Source: Pseudomonas pudica (GTDB lineage Bacteria > Pseudomonadota > Gammaproteobacteria > Pseudomonadales > Pseudomonadaceae). From it: DNA of 64,000 bases. The stretch is taken from the NCBI RefSeq assembly GCF_015680405.1, contig NZ_JADLJS010000005.1, positions 163,653-227,652 on the forward strand, read 5' to 3'. Under the pieces are notes generated by a model. The model saw nothing but the letters and a program-made list of their open reading frames with translations, had not been told where the DNA came from and did not search any database. Positions within the stretch are counted from its first letter, which is position 1. Each line of letters opens with the position of its first letter. Below are positions 50,752 to 59,209 of this stretch, in pieces. The position numbers and the translations under genes are program-made.

Positions 50752-52017
50752 ATGCAATCTACCGTGATTGGCCTGGATGATTTCAACGCAACTGATTTCA
50801 ATGCAACCAGGGCGCTGCATGCTCACCGGGTCAGTGACCTGTCCGATGTGTTCTGCGAGCCTTTGGCCATGACGTCCGCCTATACCTTCGCTTCAGCGAG
50901 AGAGGCTTGCGAGCGCTTCAGCGGGCAACAGCAGGGCAATGTATACAGCCGGTTCACCAACCCGACCGTTCAAGCGTTTGAAAGCCGTGTGGCAGCGTTG
51001 GAAAACGCTGAAAGCGCAGTGGCGTTCGCTTCCGGCATGGGCGCTTTCACCGCGCTTTGTCACGCCTTTCTCCAGCAAGGTGACAACATTGTCTGCAGCC
51101 GTGACGTGTTCGGCACTACCGTCAATGCCTTCAGCTACTACATGGCCCGGTTCGGGATCGAGGCCCGGTTCGTCGATTTGACAGACCTGGCGCAGTGGAC
51201 TTCGGCAATCGACGGCAGGACCCGTCTGGTGGTGTTGGAGTCGCCCTCCAATCCGCTGCTGAAAATCGGTGATATCCGCGCCATAAGCTTGCTGGCACAT
51301 GAAAAAGGCGCGTTGCTGGTGGTGGACAACACCTTGCTTACCCCGGTTTTTCAGCGGCCCCACACACTGGGAGCGGACCTGGTCATCCACTCCGCCGGCA
51401 AGTACATGGATGGCCAAGGGCGTGCCTTGGCGGGCGTCGTGACCGGTTCGCAAAGCCTCATTCAGGTGTTGCGGGGTGTTCTGCGTACCTTGGGCATTTC
51501 CTGCAGCCCGTTCAACGCCTGGCTGCTGCTCAAAAGCCTGGAAACCCTTGAAGTCAGGATGATGCGGGCGCAGGAGAGCGCCTTCGAGCTGGCCCGCTGG
51601 CTTGCCCATCAGGACCTGGTGACGGCGGTGCATTACACCGGCCTCGAGCACCACCCCCAGCACGCATTGGCATGCCGCCAGCAGGACGGCCATGGCGGGC
51701 TGTTGGCTTTCGAGATCGTCGGGGGCCAGGCCGCAGCCTGGCAATGGATTGACCAACTGCGTTGCGTGGCGCGCTGTACCAACATTGGCGACACCCGCAG
51801 CATGGTCACGCATCCAGCCACAACCACGCACGGGCGACTGGACGCACAGGCGCGGCATCAGGCGGGTATCACGGATGGTTTGATCAGGTTGTGCGTCGGC
51901 CTGGAGCGTGTGGACGATATCAAGGCCGACCTGCAACAGGCTTTCCACGCCGTGTCCTTGCAATCATCCATGACAGTGCCGGTCGGCTGTGCCCGGAACG
52001 CGGTGTTCAATGACTGA
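50752..52017 (+). CDS. MetZ-like PLP enzyme (Cys/Met metabolism family)
   Basis: A 421-residue enzyme of the trans-sulfuration family, closest in pattern to O-succinylhomoserine sulfhydrylase: NVYSRFTNPTVQAFESRVA, SGMGAF, Asp192 in VVDNT and PLP lysine Lys217 in HSAGKYMDGQGRALAG. The usual SATK before the lysine is SAGK here. Such enzymes do gamma-replacement or gamma-elimination on activated homoserine-type substrates; BesB, an alkyne-forming relative, works with an HDO. The N-terminus has a tandem DFNAT repeat. ATG 50752 follows a perfect AAGGAGG; ATG 50728 lies before it and is rejected. Confidence 0.87.
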   Translation: MQSTVIGLDDFNATDFNATRALHAHRVSDLSDVFCEPLAMTSAYTFASAREACERFSGQQQGNVYSRFTNPTVQAFESRVAALENAESAVAFASGMGAFTALCHAFLQQGDNIVCSRDVFGTTVNAFSYYMARFGIEARFVDLTDLAQWTSAIDGRTRLVVLESPSNPLLKIGDIRAISLLAHEKGALLVVDNTLLTPVFQRPHTLGADLVIHSAGKYMDGQGRALAGVVTGSQSLIQVLRGVLRTLGISCSPFNAWLLLKSLETLEVRMMRAQESAFELARWLAHQDLVTAVHYTGLEHHPQHALACRQQDGHGGLLAFEIVGGQAAAWQWIDQLRCVARCTNIGDTRSMVTHPATTTHGRLDAQARHQAGITDGLIRLCVGLERVDDIKADLQQAFHAVSLQSSMTVPVGCARNAVFND

Positions 52018-52237
52018 ACTGCTCGCTTCAGGATTCGGCATTGGCGTGTTCGCCGTGGGGGTGCAGATCCTTGCACTGATCGCGGTGTATGGCACGGCCT
52101 GCGTTAAGGAAGTGCGCTTCTATGCCGTGGCTTTCGCGCTGGCGAGTTGCGTGATGACGGGCATGGCGATGCTCGACCCGTTGGCATTCACCCAATGGCA
52201 TGTCGACGGCCTGGCAGTACTGGCGATGTGCGGCTGA
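52010..52237 (+). CDS. Small membrane protein, unknown function
   Basis: A 75-residue hydrophobic protein with two clear transmembrane segments (GIGVFAVGVQILALIAVYG and VAFALASCVMTGMAML) and a third weakly hydrophobic end. ATG 52010 overlaps the stop of the PLP enzyme gene, so translation is probably coupled and the protein belongs to the cassette. I recognise no family. A helper for the transporter or a membrane anchor are possibilities only. Confidence 0.65.
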   Translation: MTELLASGFGIGVFAVGVQILALIAVYGTACVKEVRFYAVAFALASCVMTGMAMLDPLAFTQWHVDGLAVLAMCG

Positions 52238-52308
52238 TGCCGGGCGCCGTCAATTTTCGATAACGGGTGCCGGTTCAACACCCGCTCATGACGTTCAGGG
52301 GTAACCAG

Positions 52309-53235
52309 ATGTTCAAAGTAATGGCCATCAGCTTGGTGCTGGGCTGCGCCCTTCAGTTCGCAACGGCCCGGGCTGAGGTCGCCGCTGGCGACAGCGGCAC
52401 CGTTGCCACGGTCAGCAAACGGCTGGTCTCTTTCTATAGTCAGCCACTGCCATCCGCTGGCAAGGCGATACCGATTCGGGTTCCGGCTGTGTTGTCGCTG
52501 CCGGCCAAAGCCGCGGGGCCGGTACCGGCCGTGATCATCCTGCATGGCTCGGCGGGGATGGATTCGCGCGGTCCGTTGCATGGCGGTGACCTGAATGCCC
52601 GCGGCATCGCAACGCTGGAGTTGGACATGTGGGGCGCGCGCAGGCTCACAGGCGGTGCACAAGGGCGGCCGCCACGTGTGCACGATACCCTGCCGGACCT
52701 GGCAGGCGCCCTGGCTTACCTGGCCAAGCAGCCTGGCGTCGACGGCCACCGCGTGGGGGTGCTCGGGTTTTCCTGGGGGGGCGTACAGGCCATGCTCGCC
52801 GCCTCTGCACCCATCAATGACGAGCTGGAGCAAGCCTCAGGCGTACGCCCCATCTCGATGGCCGCGTTCTACCCCGTGTGCTGGGGTTACAACCATGTGC
52901 CGGGTTATACCTTCAAGCACCTGGCCCCGGCGCGCTTGCTGGTGCTGGTAGGGGAAAACGACCAGTACGAAGATGACCCGGGTGCCTGCCCGTCGCTTAT
53001 TTCAACCCTGCCCAGCGAAGACCAGGCGCGGGCGCAGGTGCTGGTTTACCCCGGCGCAGAGCACGGTTTCAATGGGCTGGAGGCCGCCCAGGAGTATCAG
53101 GACCCGTTCCTGCATCGTGGCCAGGGCGGCGTGGGGCGTTCGGCACCTGACCCGGCAGCGCGCGACGCTTCGCGCCGGGCCGTGGTGGAGTTTTTCACCG
53201 AAAGCTTCGCCCCGACTGCGATAAGCGAGCGATAG
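52309..53235 (+). CDS. Exported dienelactone-hydrolase-like alpha/beta hydrolase
   Basis: A 308-residue protein with a signal peptide (MFKVMAISLVLGCALQFATARA) directing it to the periplasm. The alpha/beta-hydrolase core shows VIILHGSAG, nucleophile Ser155 in GFSWGGVQAM, Asp218 in VGENDQYED and His252 in GAEHGFNG. Classical cytoplasmic dienelactone hydrolase uses Cys, so this is a Ser-type relative. ATG 52309 follows AGGGG; upstream in-frame codons from 52267 lack a signal sequence. It is 71 bases downstream of the small membrane gene and may belong to the cassette as a periplasmic hydrolase. Confidence 0.8.
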   Translation: MFKVMAISLVLGCALQFATARAEVAAGDSGTVATVSKRLVSFYSQPLPSAGKAIPIRVPAVLSLPAKAAGPVPAVIILHGSAGMDSRGPLHGGDLNARGIATLELDMWGARRLTGGAQGRPPRVHDTLPDLAGALAYLAKQPGVDGHRVGVLGFSWGGVQAMLAASAPINDELEQASGVRPISMAAFYPVCWGYNHVPGYTFKHLAPARLLVLVGENDQYEDDPGACPSLISTLPSEDQARAQVLVYPGAEHGFNGLEAAQEYQDPFLHRGQGGVGRSAPDPAARDASRRAVVEFFTESFAPTAISER

Positions 53236-53245
53236 CAGTCGAAAT

Positions 53246-54217
53246 CTAGGCGCCCTCGTGGGCCAGAGCATGGCGAAACTGCAGTGGCGGTTGCGGCATT
53301 TCCTGACGCCATGCCAGGCGAAAGGCATGGCTGCTGCCGTAGCCGCAACGTTCGGCGATCTGTTCCACGTTCAGGTGGCTGCTGCGCAAAAGTTCACGGG
53401 CCAGGTCGATGCGTTGAGTGCGCAGGTAGCTCTGCAGCGTTTGACCGGTATTATCGCGGAACAGCCGCGCCAGGTGCCGGTAGCTGACATTGAACTGGCT
53501 GGCCAGTTGTTCAAAGCTGAAGTGGGTACCCAGGTGTGCATCGATGTAGTCCTGGGCCGCATGCACCAACGGGTGGATGTGGTTGCGCGCCAGGTCAGCC
53601 GCGCGCAGTTGCACATCTTCGCCAGCGCGGCGACGGTAGATGACCAGCTCCTGCGCCACCTGGTTGGCCACTACCTTGCCAAATTCCAGGCTGACGATGT
53701 GCAACGCCAGGTCGGTTCCGCTGGAAACGCCTGCCGAGGTGAACACGCCATCGTCCTCGACGAACAGGCGGTTCTCCAGCACCTTGGCTGCTGGGTAGCG
53801 CGACCGAAGCAAGTCGACATAACGATGGTGCGTGGTGCATTGCCGGCCATCCAGCAAGCCAGCTTCGCCCAGCAGGAACGCACCGGTGCATATGGAGCAC
53901 AGCTTTATATCCGGCGTTTGCCTGACCACCTTCGCCAGCCACAGGGCGGTGGCGGTCAATATCGCTGTTTCGGCGGGTGTCGCAGAGAGCTTGTTGCCTA
54001 CCACGAACAGCAAGTCCTGCGGTGCGAGCCGCTCAGGCAACTGGTGCAGGCCACTCAATGTCACGCCCTGGAAACTGCTGACTTGTTGTCTGGCGGCTAT
54101 GCAACGTACGTTGACCGGTGCCAGCTGGAGTTCTTCGAGGCTCGCCATGATTTGTAACGGGCCGCCGAGATCAAGGATGTGGGTGCCCGGGAGCAGCAAG
54201 AACCAGATGGTACGCAT
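53246..54217 (-). CDS. GlxA-type AraC family transcriptional regulator
   Basis: A 323-residue regulator with an N-terminal DJ-1/PfpI (glutamine amidotransferase-like) domain (IWFLLLPGTHILDLGGPLQI to about 190; nucleophile-elbow Cys in CSICTGAFLLGEAGLL) and a C-terminal AraC DNA-binding domain (HFSFEQLASQFNVSYRHLAR, NVEQIAERCGYGSSHAFRLA). Known members respond to small amines or amino acids such as carnitine, choline and arginine. It converges on the hydrolase gene with a 10-base gap, so it may control the cassette, though the contact is by position only. The ATG at 54217 has no strong ribosome site. Confidence 0.88.
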   Translation of the reverse strand: MRTIWFLLLPGTHILDLGGPLQIMASLEELQLAPVNVRCIAARQQVSSFQGVTLSGLHQLPERLAPQDLLFVVGNKLSATPAETAILTATALWLAKVVRQTPDIKLCSICTGAFLLGEAGLLDGRQCTTHHRYVDLLRSRYPAAKVLENRLFVEDDGVFTSAGVSSGTDLALHIVSLEFGKVVANQVAQELVIYRRRAGEDVQLRAADLARNHIHPLVHAAQDYIDAHLGTHFSFEQLASQFNVSYRHLARLFRDNTGQTLQSYLRTQRIDLARELLRSSHLNVEQIAERCGYGSSHAFRLAWRQEMPQPPLQFRHALAHEGA

Positions 54218-54308
54218 TACAGTATTCCTTACATCGCCAAGCGCCTGACCTTGAACGGCACGTTACCAAGATGGCGCAAAAAGGCAATTTGCATGAATAC
54301 CATGGCGG

Positions 54309-54653
54309 TCAGGCGCCTTCGCCTCCGGGCAGCAGCCTTCCGAGCAGCGGTGGGGTTGCCTCTGGGGTGGCCGGTTCGTCATCGAAGCCCGCGGGCACTT
54401 TGCCCCGCAGGTGCCAGGCAAAGGCGATGATTTCGGCAATGGTCAGGTACAGCGCCTCCGGTATCTGGTCCCCCAGCTCCAGGCGCGCCAGCAGGCGCAC
54501 CAGCTCGGCATTTTCGTAGATCGGCACTTCGTGCTCGCGGGCCAATGCCAGGATGGCCTCGGCCAGCGCATCGTCGCCCTTGGCGGTGAGGGTAGGGGCT
54601 TGCTGCCCGTCGTAGAACAGGGCAATTGCCTGCCGTGCAGGTTGGTGCGTCAT
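54309..54653 (-). CDS. Stand-alone FlhB C-terminal-domain-like protein
   Basis: A 114-residue protein that matches only the cytoplasmic end of FlhB (AIALFYDGQQAPTLTAKGDD, EHEVPIYENAELVRLLARLE, QIPEALYLTIAEIIAFAWHL). There are no membrane segments, and the NPTH autocleavage site is replaced, so it corresponds to the piece released by FlhB cleavage. Similar FlhB-like proteins occur beside fliK-like genes in several bacteria. It overlaps the FliK-like gene upstream by ATGA on the same strand. The complete flhB lies at 26571-27713. Confidence 0.85.
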   Translation of the reverse strand: MTHQPARQAIALFYDGQQAPTLTAKGDDALAEAILALAREHEVPIYENAELVRLLARLELGDQIPEALYLTIAEIIAFAWHLRGKVPAGFDDEPATPEATPPLLGRLLPGGEGA

Positions 54654-56206
54654 GCGTTCTCATCCACCCAGCGTTGTTCTACCCGCGTACGCGGGCCTTG
54701 TGGCGGGATACCAGGATGGCATTCCAGATCACCCACATCCAGGCCCCGCGCCAACAGGCGTTCGCGCAAGCTGCCGAGCTGGCTGTCGATCAGCCGGGCT
54801 GTCGCCTCGCGTTCCGCCCAAAGCTGGCCACCCAGGCGGCCTTGGCTCAGTTGTGCCTGGACCTGCACCGGGCCAAGGGGCGAGAGGTCGAAAGCCAGCT
54901 CGATACGCCACAGGGCTTGCAGTGGGTCGGCTGATTCCTGTTGGCGGTCGGCCTGCTGTTGTGGCGTTTCCTCGCGCTGCAGCTTGACCTGCAACGGGAT
55001 GAACTCCTGGCCGTGACGGATCGGCACTTCGGTTTGCCAGGTGGTCTGCAGGTTGCCATTTTCCAGCGTACCGGTTTGTTGAAGGCTGCTCATGGCATGG
55101 CTTTGCAGGCGCGAAACCGCGGCGGCGGCCAGTCGCAGCAGTTGCTGCAGGTCGCCTTCGTCTTCCATGGCCTTGAGCAGGCGCGATGGCAGCGGGAATG
55201 CGCCCGGCTGTGGCTTGGGGCTGACCCGTTCGAGCATGCCCAGCGCACTGCGGGCCAGGGCCGGCATGGTGACGGCCAGGCTGGCGGGCGCCAGGTTGGG
55301 TGCTCCGGGTACGCTCGCCGGTGCGACGGCGATCAGCCGCAGCAAGTGCGCCTTCAGGTCGGTGGCGACGCTGGCCGGGAAGCCGCCCAGCAGTTTGGCT
55401 TCGAGAAAGGCACCGCTGTTGTTCAGGGCTTGAGCCACTGCCTTGGCATCACCCAGTTGCCGGGCATCCGGCAGGCTGGCCAGCAGGCGTTCGGCGCTTG
55501 CTCGCAGTTCGCCATCGGCGCCCGGATCGCGCGCCACCTGTTGCAGGGCATTGAGCAACCCGGGCAGCGAAGCCTGGCGGTTTTGCTGGGTCAGCAGCTG
55601 CTGGGCAATGCTGAGCTGGTCCTGGCGGCCACTGAGCGGTACAAAGCGCAGAGACTGGTCGCCCTGCACCAGCGCGCTGAGCAGGCTGCCGACGGCCAGC
55701 GGTCGCGGGCTGTCCACGCTTAAGGTAGCGCCGGCCTGGGCACTGTTCAGCAGGCTGACCAGCGCCCGGTAGACGGCGGGCTGGCCGGGCGCCTGGGCCA
55801 GCGCCTGGTTGGTCAGGACCTTGCCCTGCAGCAGGGTGCCGACCGGCACCTTGCTGGTGTCCAGTTGGGTGAGGGTGGCGACCTGGCTGGCGCTGGCCTG
55901 CTGCAGCATGATCGCCAGGCGGTTGCTTTCGGTCTGGCTGACGGTGACCTGGCTGCCCTGGGGCAAGGGCTGGCTGGCGCTGGCTTGCAGCTGGGTCTGG
56001 GTGCCGTTGGCCTGCATCAGCCGCAGCACCAGCTGGAAATCCTGGCCCACCTGGCGCAACGACATGACCTCGGCCTGTGCGGTTTCGCCGGGGGCCATCA
56101 AGCCGGGCTGCGGTTGCGTCAGGCGCAGCAGTTCGCCGGTCATGCCTGCCTTCAAGGCCTGGGGGCTGATCGCGGTTTGTGCGCCGAGACTATTGATTTC
56201 AGTCAT
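54650..56206 (-). CDS. Second FliK-like hook-length control protein
   Basis: A 518-residue protein with a long variable, Gln/Ala/Leu-rich N-terminal part and a C-terminal FliK domain (WRIELAFDLSPLGPVQVQAQ, AEREATARLIDSQLGSLRER). ATG 56206 (MTEINSLGAQ) is preferred to a TTG at 56218. It is expressed with the FlhB-like gene. It differs from fliK (20873-22141) in length and N-terminal composition. Whether it measures hook length or has another export role is unknown. Confidence 0.85.
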   Translation of the reverse strand: MTEINSLGAQTAISPQALKAGMTGELLRLTQPQPGLMAPGETAQAEVMSLRQVGQDFQLVLRLMQANGTQTQLQASASQPLPQGSQVTVSQTESNRLAIMLQQASASQVATLTQLDTSKVPVGTLLQGKVLTNQALAQAPGQPAVYRALVSLLNSAQAGATLSVDSPRPLAVGSLLSALVQGDQSLRFVPLSGRQDQLSIAQQLLTQQNRQASLPGLLNALQQVARDPGADGELRASAERLLASLPDARQLGDAKAVAQALNNSGAFLEAKLLGGFPASVATDLKAHLLRLIAVAPASVPGAPNLAPASLAVTMPALARSALGMLERVSPKPQPGAFPLPSRLLKAMEDEGDLQQLLRLAAAAVSRLQSHAMSSLQQTGTLENGNLQTTWQTEVPIRHGQEFIPLQVKLQREETPQQQADRQQESADPLQALWRIELAFDLSPLGPVQVQAQLSQGRLGGQLWAEREATARLIDSQLGSLRERLLARGLDVGDLECHPGIPPQGPRTRVEQRWVDENA

Positions 56207-56332
56207 GATTGTATACAACCTGTCGAACCCGCCCTCTTGGCAGCGCGGCGGCGCGTGTAATAATGCCGACCGTCCGTCGTTGCCAGTATAACGGCAGCGA
56301 GTGGGGCGACTTGAGATACAGGGCTTCAGTGC

Positions 56333-56440
56333 CGTGTCGCCTGCTTCGCGGGCATGCCCGCTCCCACAGGGTCTTGCGCAGCTTTCAAGCCTTGCGTGAA
56401 ACCTTGTGGGAGCGGGCGTGCCCGCGAAGCAGGCGACACC
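56333..56440. repeat. Long inverted REP pair upstream of ccmA
   Basis: GTGTCGCCTGCTTCGCGGGC.. and ..GCCCGCGAAGCAGGCGACAC are matching arms of about 35 bases, both containing the CTCCCACA/TGTGGGAG tail and differing at one or two positions. They occupy much of the 266-base divergent gap between the FliK-like gene and ccmA. No obvious promoter element is seen in the rest of this gap. Confidence 0.92.
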
Positions 56441-56472
56441 GCTCCGGAACCCTACAAAGATAAGGCGAAACC

Positions 56473-57105
56473 GTGACCCTTCACCTCCAAGCCGCGGGCC
56501 TGGCCTGCGAGCGCGACTGGCGCCTGCTGTTCGAGCATCTCGCTTTTGAGCTGCGGCCGGGCGACATGCTGCAGATCAGCGGCCCCAACGGTAGCGGCAA
56601 GACCAGCCTGTTGCGCCTGCTGGCCGGGCTCATGCAGCCGACGGCCGGGCAGATCCTGCTGGGCGGCAAGCCACTGGCCGAGCAGCGCCACGCCCTGGCC
56701 AGCATCCTGCTGTGGATCGGCCACGCCGCCGGCATCAAGGACCTGCTCACCGCCGAAGAGAATCTTACCTGGCTGTGCGCCCTGCACCAGCCGGCCAGCC
56801 GCGAAGCGATCTGGGCGGCACTGGCGGACGTCGGCCTGCGTGGTTTCGAAGACGTGCCGTGCCATACCCTGTCTGCCGGCCAGCAGCGCCGCGTGGCCCT
56901 GGCCCGGCTGTATCTGGCCAGCCCGCCGCTGTGGATCCTCGACGAACCCTTCACCGCCCTCGACAAGCAGGGCGTGGCGCAGCTCGAGGCGCACCTGGCG
57001 GCCCACTGCGAGCAGGGCGGCACAGTAGTGCTGACCACCCACCACACACTGGAACGCAAGCCCTCCGGTTACCGTGAACTGAACCTGGGGCAATGGGCGG
57101 CATGA
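56473..57105 (+). CDS. ccmA: Heme exporter ATP-binding protein CcmA
   Basis: ATPase of the CcmABCD complex that releases holo-CcmE during cytochrome c maturation. Walker A is [16 protein letters not shown], the signature motif is [13 protein letters not shown], and Walker B is [12 protein letters not shown]. Length is 210 residues. The start is GTG 56473 behind AAGG. It is the first gene of the ccm operon and overlaps ccmB by ATGA. Confidence 0.96.
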   Translation: MTLHLQAAGLACERDWRLLFEHLAFELRPGDMLQISGPNGSGKTSLLRLLAGLMQPTAGQILLGGKPLAEQRHALASILLWIGHAAGIKDLLTAEENLTWLCALHQPASREAIWAALADVGLRGFEDVPCHTLSAGQQRRVALARLYLASPPLWILDEPFTALDKQGVAQLEAHLAAHCEQGGTVVLTTHHTLERKPSGYRELNLGQWAA

Positions 57106-57770
57106 GCGTATTCATCCTGTTGTTGCGCCGAGAAGCGCGCCTGCTGTTCCGCCGCCCGGCCGAGCTGGCCAACCCGTTGGTATTCTTCGCCATCGTGGTT
57201 GCGCTGTTCCCGCTGGCAGTCGGCCCGGAAAGCCAATTGTTGCAAACCTTGTCGCCAGGCCTGGTCTGGGTGGCGGCGCTGCTGGCGGTGCTGTTGTCGC
57301 TGGACGGCCTGTTCCGCAGCGATTTCGAGGACGGCTCGCTGGAACAGTGGGTGCTGTCGCCGCACCCGTTGGCGCTGCTGGTGCTGGCCAAGGTGCTGGC
57401 ACACTGGATCTTTTCCGGGCTGGCGCTGGTATTGTTGGCGCCGCTGCTGGCGCTGATGCTGGGGCTGCCTAGCCATTGCCTGCCGGTGCTGCTCGGCTCG
57501 CTGCTGCTGGGCACGCCGGTGCTGAGCCTGCTGGGCGCGGTGGGTGCGGCGCTGACAGTCGGTCTGAAACGCGGCGGTTTGCTGCTGGCATTGCTGATTC
57601 TGCCGTTGTATATCCCTGTATTGATCCTGGGCAGTGGTGCGTTGCAAGCGGCGTTGCAGAATATGCCGGCAACCGGCCACCTGCTCTGGCTCGCCAGCCT
57701 GACGGCGCTGGCCGTGACCCTGGCACCCTTTGCGATAGCGGCCGGCCTGAAGATCAGCGTCGGCGAATAA
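57102..57770 (+). CDS. ccmB: Heme exporter membrane protein CcmB
   Basis: Membrane partner of CcmA, 222 residues with six transmembrane segments. Family sequences include [20 protein letters not shown], then [23 protein letters not shown] 57102 overlaps the ccmA stop; an in-frame ATG nine bases earlier is less well placed. Confidence 0.96.
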   Translation: MSVFILLLRREARLLFRRPAELANPLVFFAIVVALFPLAVGPESQLLQTLSPGLVWVAALLAVLLSLDGLFRSDFEDGSLEQWVLSPHPLALLVLAKVLAHWIFSGLALVLLAPLLALMLGLPSHCLPVLLGSLLLGTPVLSLLGAVGAALTVGLKRGGLLLALLILPLYIPVLILGSGALQAALQNMPATGHLLWLASLTALAVTLAPFAIAAGLKISVGE

Positions 57771-57816
57771 CGAGTCCCGGGCTTTCAAGCCCGGCCAATA
57801 CCCTGGATGTACCCTG

Positions 57817-58584
57817 ATGAAAATAAGCTGGACGTGGTTCCACAAGCTGGGCTCCCCCAAATGGTTCTATGCCATCAGCGGCCGCATGCTGCCGTGGCTT
57901 GCCGGCGCTGCCGTGCTCCTGCTGCTGGTCGGCATCACCTGGGGCCTGGCCTTCGCCCCCCAGGACTACCAGCAAGGCAACAGCTTCCGCATCATTTACA
58001 TCCACGTGCCGGCGGCGATGCTGGCGCAGTCCTGCTACGTGCTGCTGGCAGTAGCCGGGGTGGTGGGGCTGGTGTGGAAGATGAAACTGGCCGACGTCGC
58101 GTTGCAGTGCGCCGCTCCCATCGGTGCCTGGATGACCGCCGTGGCACTGGTCACCGGGGCCATCTGGGGCAAGCCCACCTGGGGAAGCTGGTGGGTCTGG
58201 GATGCCCGACTGACGTCCATGCTCATCCTGTTGTTCCTGTACTTCGGCATTATTGCGCTGGGCCAGGCAATCAGTAATCGTGACAGTGCAGCCAAGGCCT
58301 GTGCGGTACTGGCGATCGTCGGTGTGGTGAACATCCCGATCATCAAGTACTCGGTGGAGTGGTGGAACACCCTGCACCAGGGCGCCACTTTCACCCTCAC
58401 CGAAAAGCCGGCGATGCCCGCAGAAATGTGGTTGCCGCTGCTGTGCACGGCGCTGGGCTTCTACTGCTTCTTTGGCGCGGTGCTGTTGCTGCGCATGCGC
58501 CTTGAAGTACTCAAGCGCGAAGCGCGCGCCAGTTGGGTCAAGGACGAAGTATTGAACAGCCTGGGGCGGAGGGCCGCACAATGA
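57817..58584 (+). CDS. ccmC: Heme handling protein CcmC
   Basis: Loads heme onto CcmE. It has six transmembrane segments, the tryptophan-rich WWD motif ([14 protein letters not shown]) and two conserved heme-ligand histidines ([11 protein letters not shown] and NTLHQGATF). Length is 255 residues. It starts 46 bases after ccmB and overlaps ccmD by ATGA. Confidence 0.97.
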   Translation: MKISWTWFHKLGSPKWFYAISGRMLPWLAGAAVLLLLVGITWGLAFAPQDYQQGNSFRIIYIHVPAAMLAQSCYVLLAVAGVVGLVWKMKLADVALQCAAPIGAWMTAVALVTGAIWGKPTWGSWWVWDARLTSMLILLFLYFGIIALGQAISNRDSAAKACAVLAIVGVVNIPIIKYSVEWWNTLHQGATFTLTEKPAMPAEMWLPLLCTALGFYCFFGAVLLLRMRLEVLKREARASWVKDEVLNSLGRRAAQ

Positions 58585-58757
58585 GTTTCGCCACCTTCGG
58601 TGACTTTCTCGCCATGGGCCACCATGGCCTGTACGTGTGGACGGCCTATGGCATCTGCCTGGCGGTGCTGGCGCTGAATGTCGCCGCGCCCGTGCTGGCC
58701 CGCCGTCGCTACCTGCAAGATGAGGCGCGCCGTTTGCGCCGGGAGAACAACCAGTGA
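58581..58757 (+). CDS. ccmD: Heme exporter small subunit CcmD
   Basis: A 58-residue single-pass protein that holds CcmE in the CcmABC complex. It has the family's [13 protein letters not shown] motif, one transmembrane helix and a basic cytoplasmic tail ([19 protein letters not shown]). ATG 58581 overlaps the ccmC stop; a longer frame beginning at 58533 is inside ccmC and rejected. Confidence 0.95.
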   Translation: MSFATFGDFLAMGHHGLYVWTAYGICLAVLALNVAAPVLARRRYLQDEARRLRRENNQ

Positions 58758-59209
58758 ATCCGCAGCGCAAGAAACGCCTGTTGCTCATCGTCGGCCTGCT
58801 GGTCGGCGTCGGGGTTGCCGTCGGCTTTGCCTTGAGCGCATTGCAGCAGAACATCAACCTGTTCTACACACCGACCCAGATCGCCAATGGCGAAGCGCCG
58901 CTGGACACCCGCATTCGCGCCGGCGGCATGGTCGAGAAGGGTTCGGTACAGCGCTCGTCAGATTCGCTGGACGTGCGCTTCGTGGTCACCGACTTCAACA
59001 AGTCGGTGCCGATCACCTACCGTGGCATCCTCCCCGACCTGTTCCGCGAAGGGCAGGGCATCGTCGCCCTCGGCAAGCTCAACGCCGATGGCGTGGTGGT
59101 GGCCGATGAAGTACTGGCCAAGCACGACGAGAAGTACATGCCGCCCGAGGTCACCAAGGCCCTGAAGGAAAGCGGCCAGGCCGCCACCGGCGGGGAGGCC
59201 AGGCCATGA
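58754..59209 (+). CDS. ccmE: Periplasmic heme chaperone CcmE
   Basis: Carries heme covalently to the CcmFH ligase. There is an N-terminal membrane anchor ([20 protein letters not shown]) and an OB-fold domain with the heme-binding His124 in [10 protein letters not shown], followed by Tyr128. Length is 151 residues. The start is GTG 58754, overlapping the ccmD stop. Confidence 0.97.
   Translation: MNPQRKKRLLLIVGLLVGVGVAVGFALSALQQNINLFYTPTQIANGEAPLDTRIRAGGMVEKGSVQRSSDSLDVRFVVTDFNKSVPITYRGILPDLFREGQGIVALGKLNADGVVVADEVLAKHDEKYMPPEVTKALKESGQAATGGEARP

Noticed and set aside
42228..54217. Prophage, integrative element or CRISPR in the accessory island
   Set aside because: No integrase, transposase, phage gene, att repeat, tRNA or spaced direct repeats are visible.
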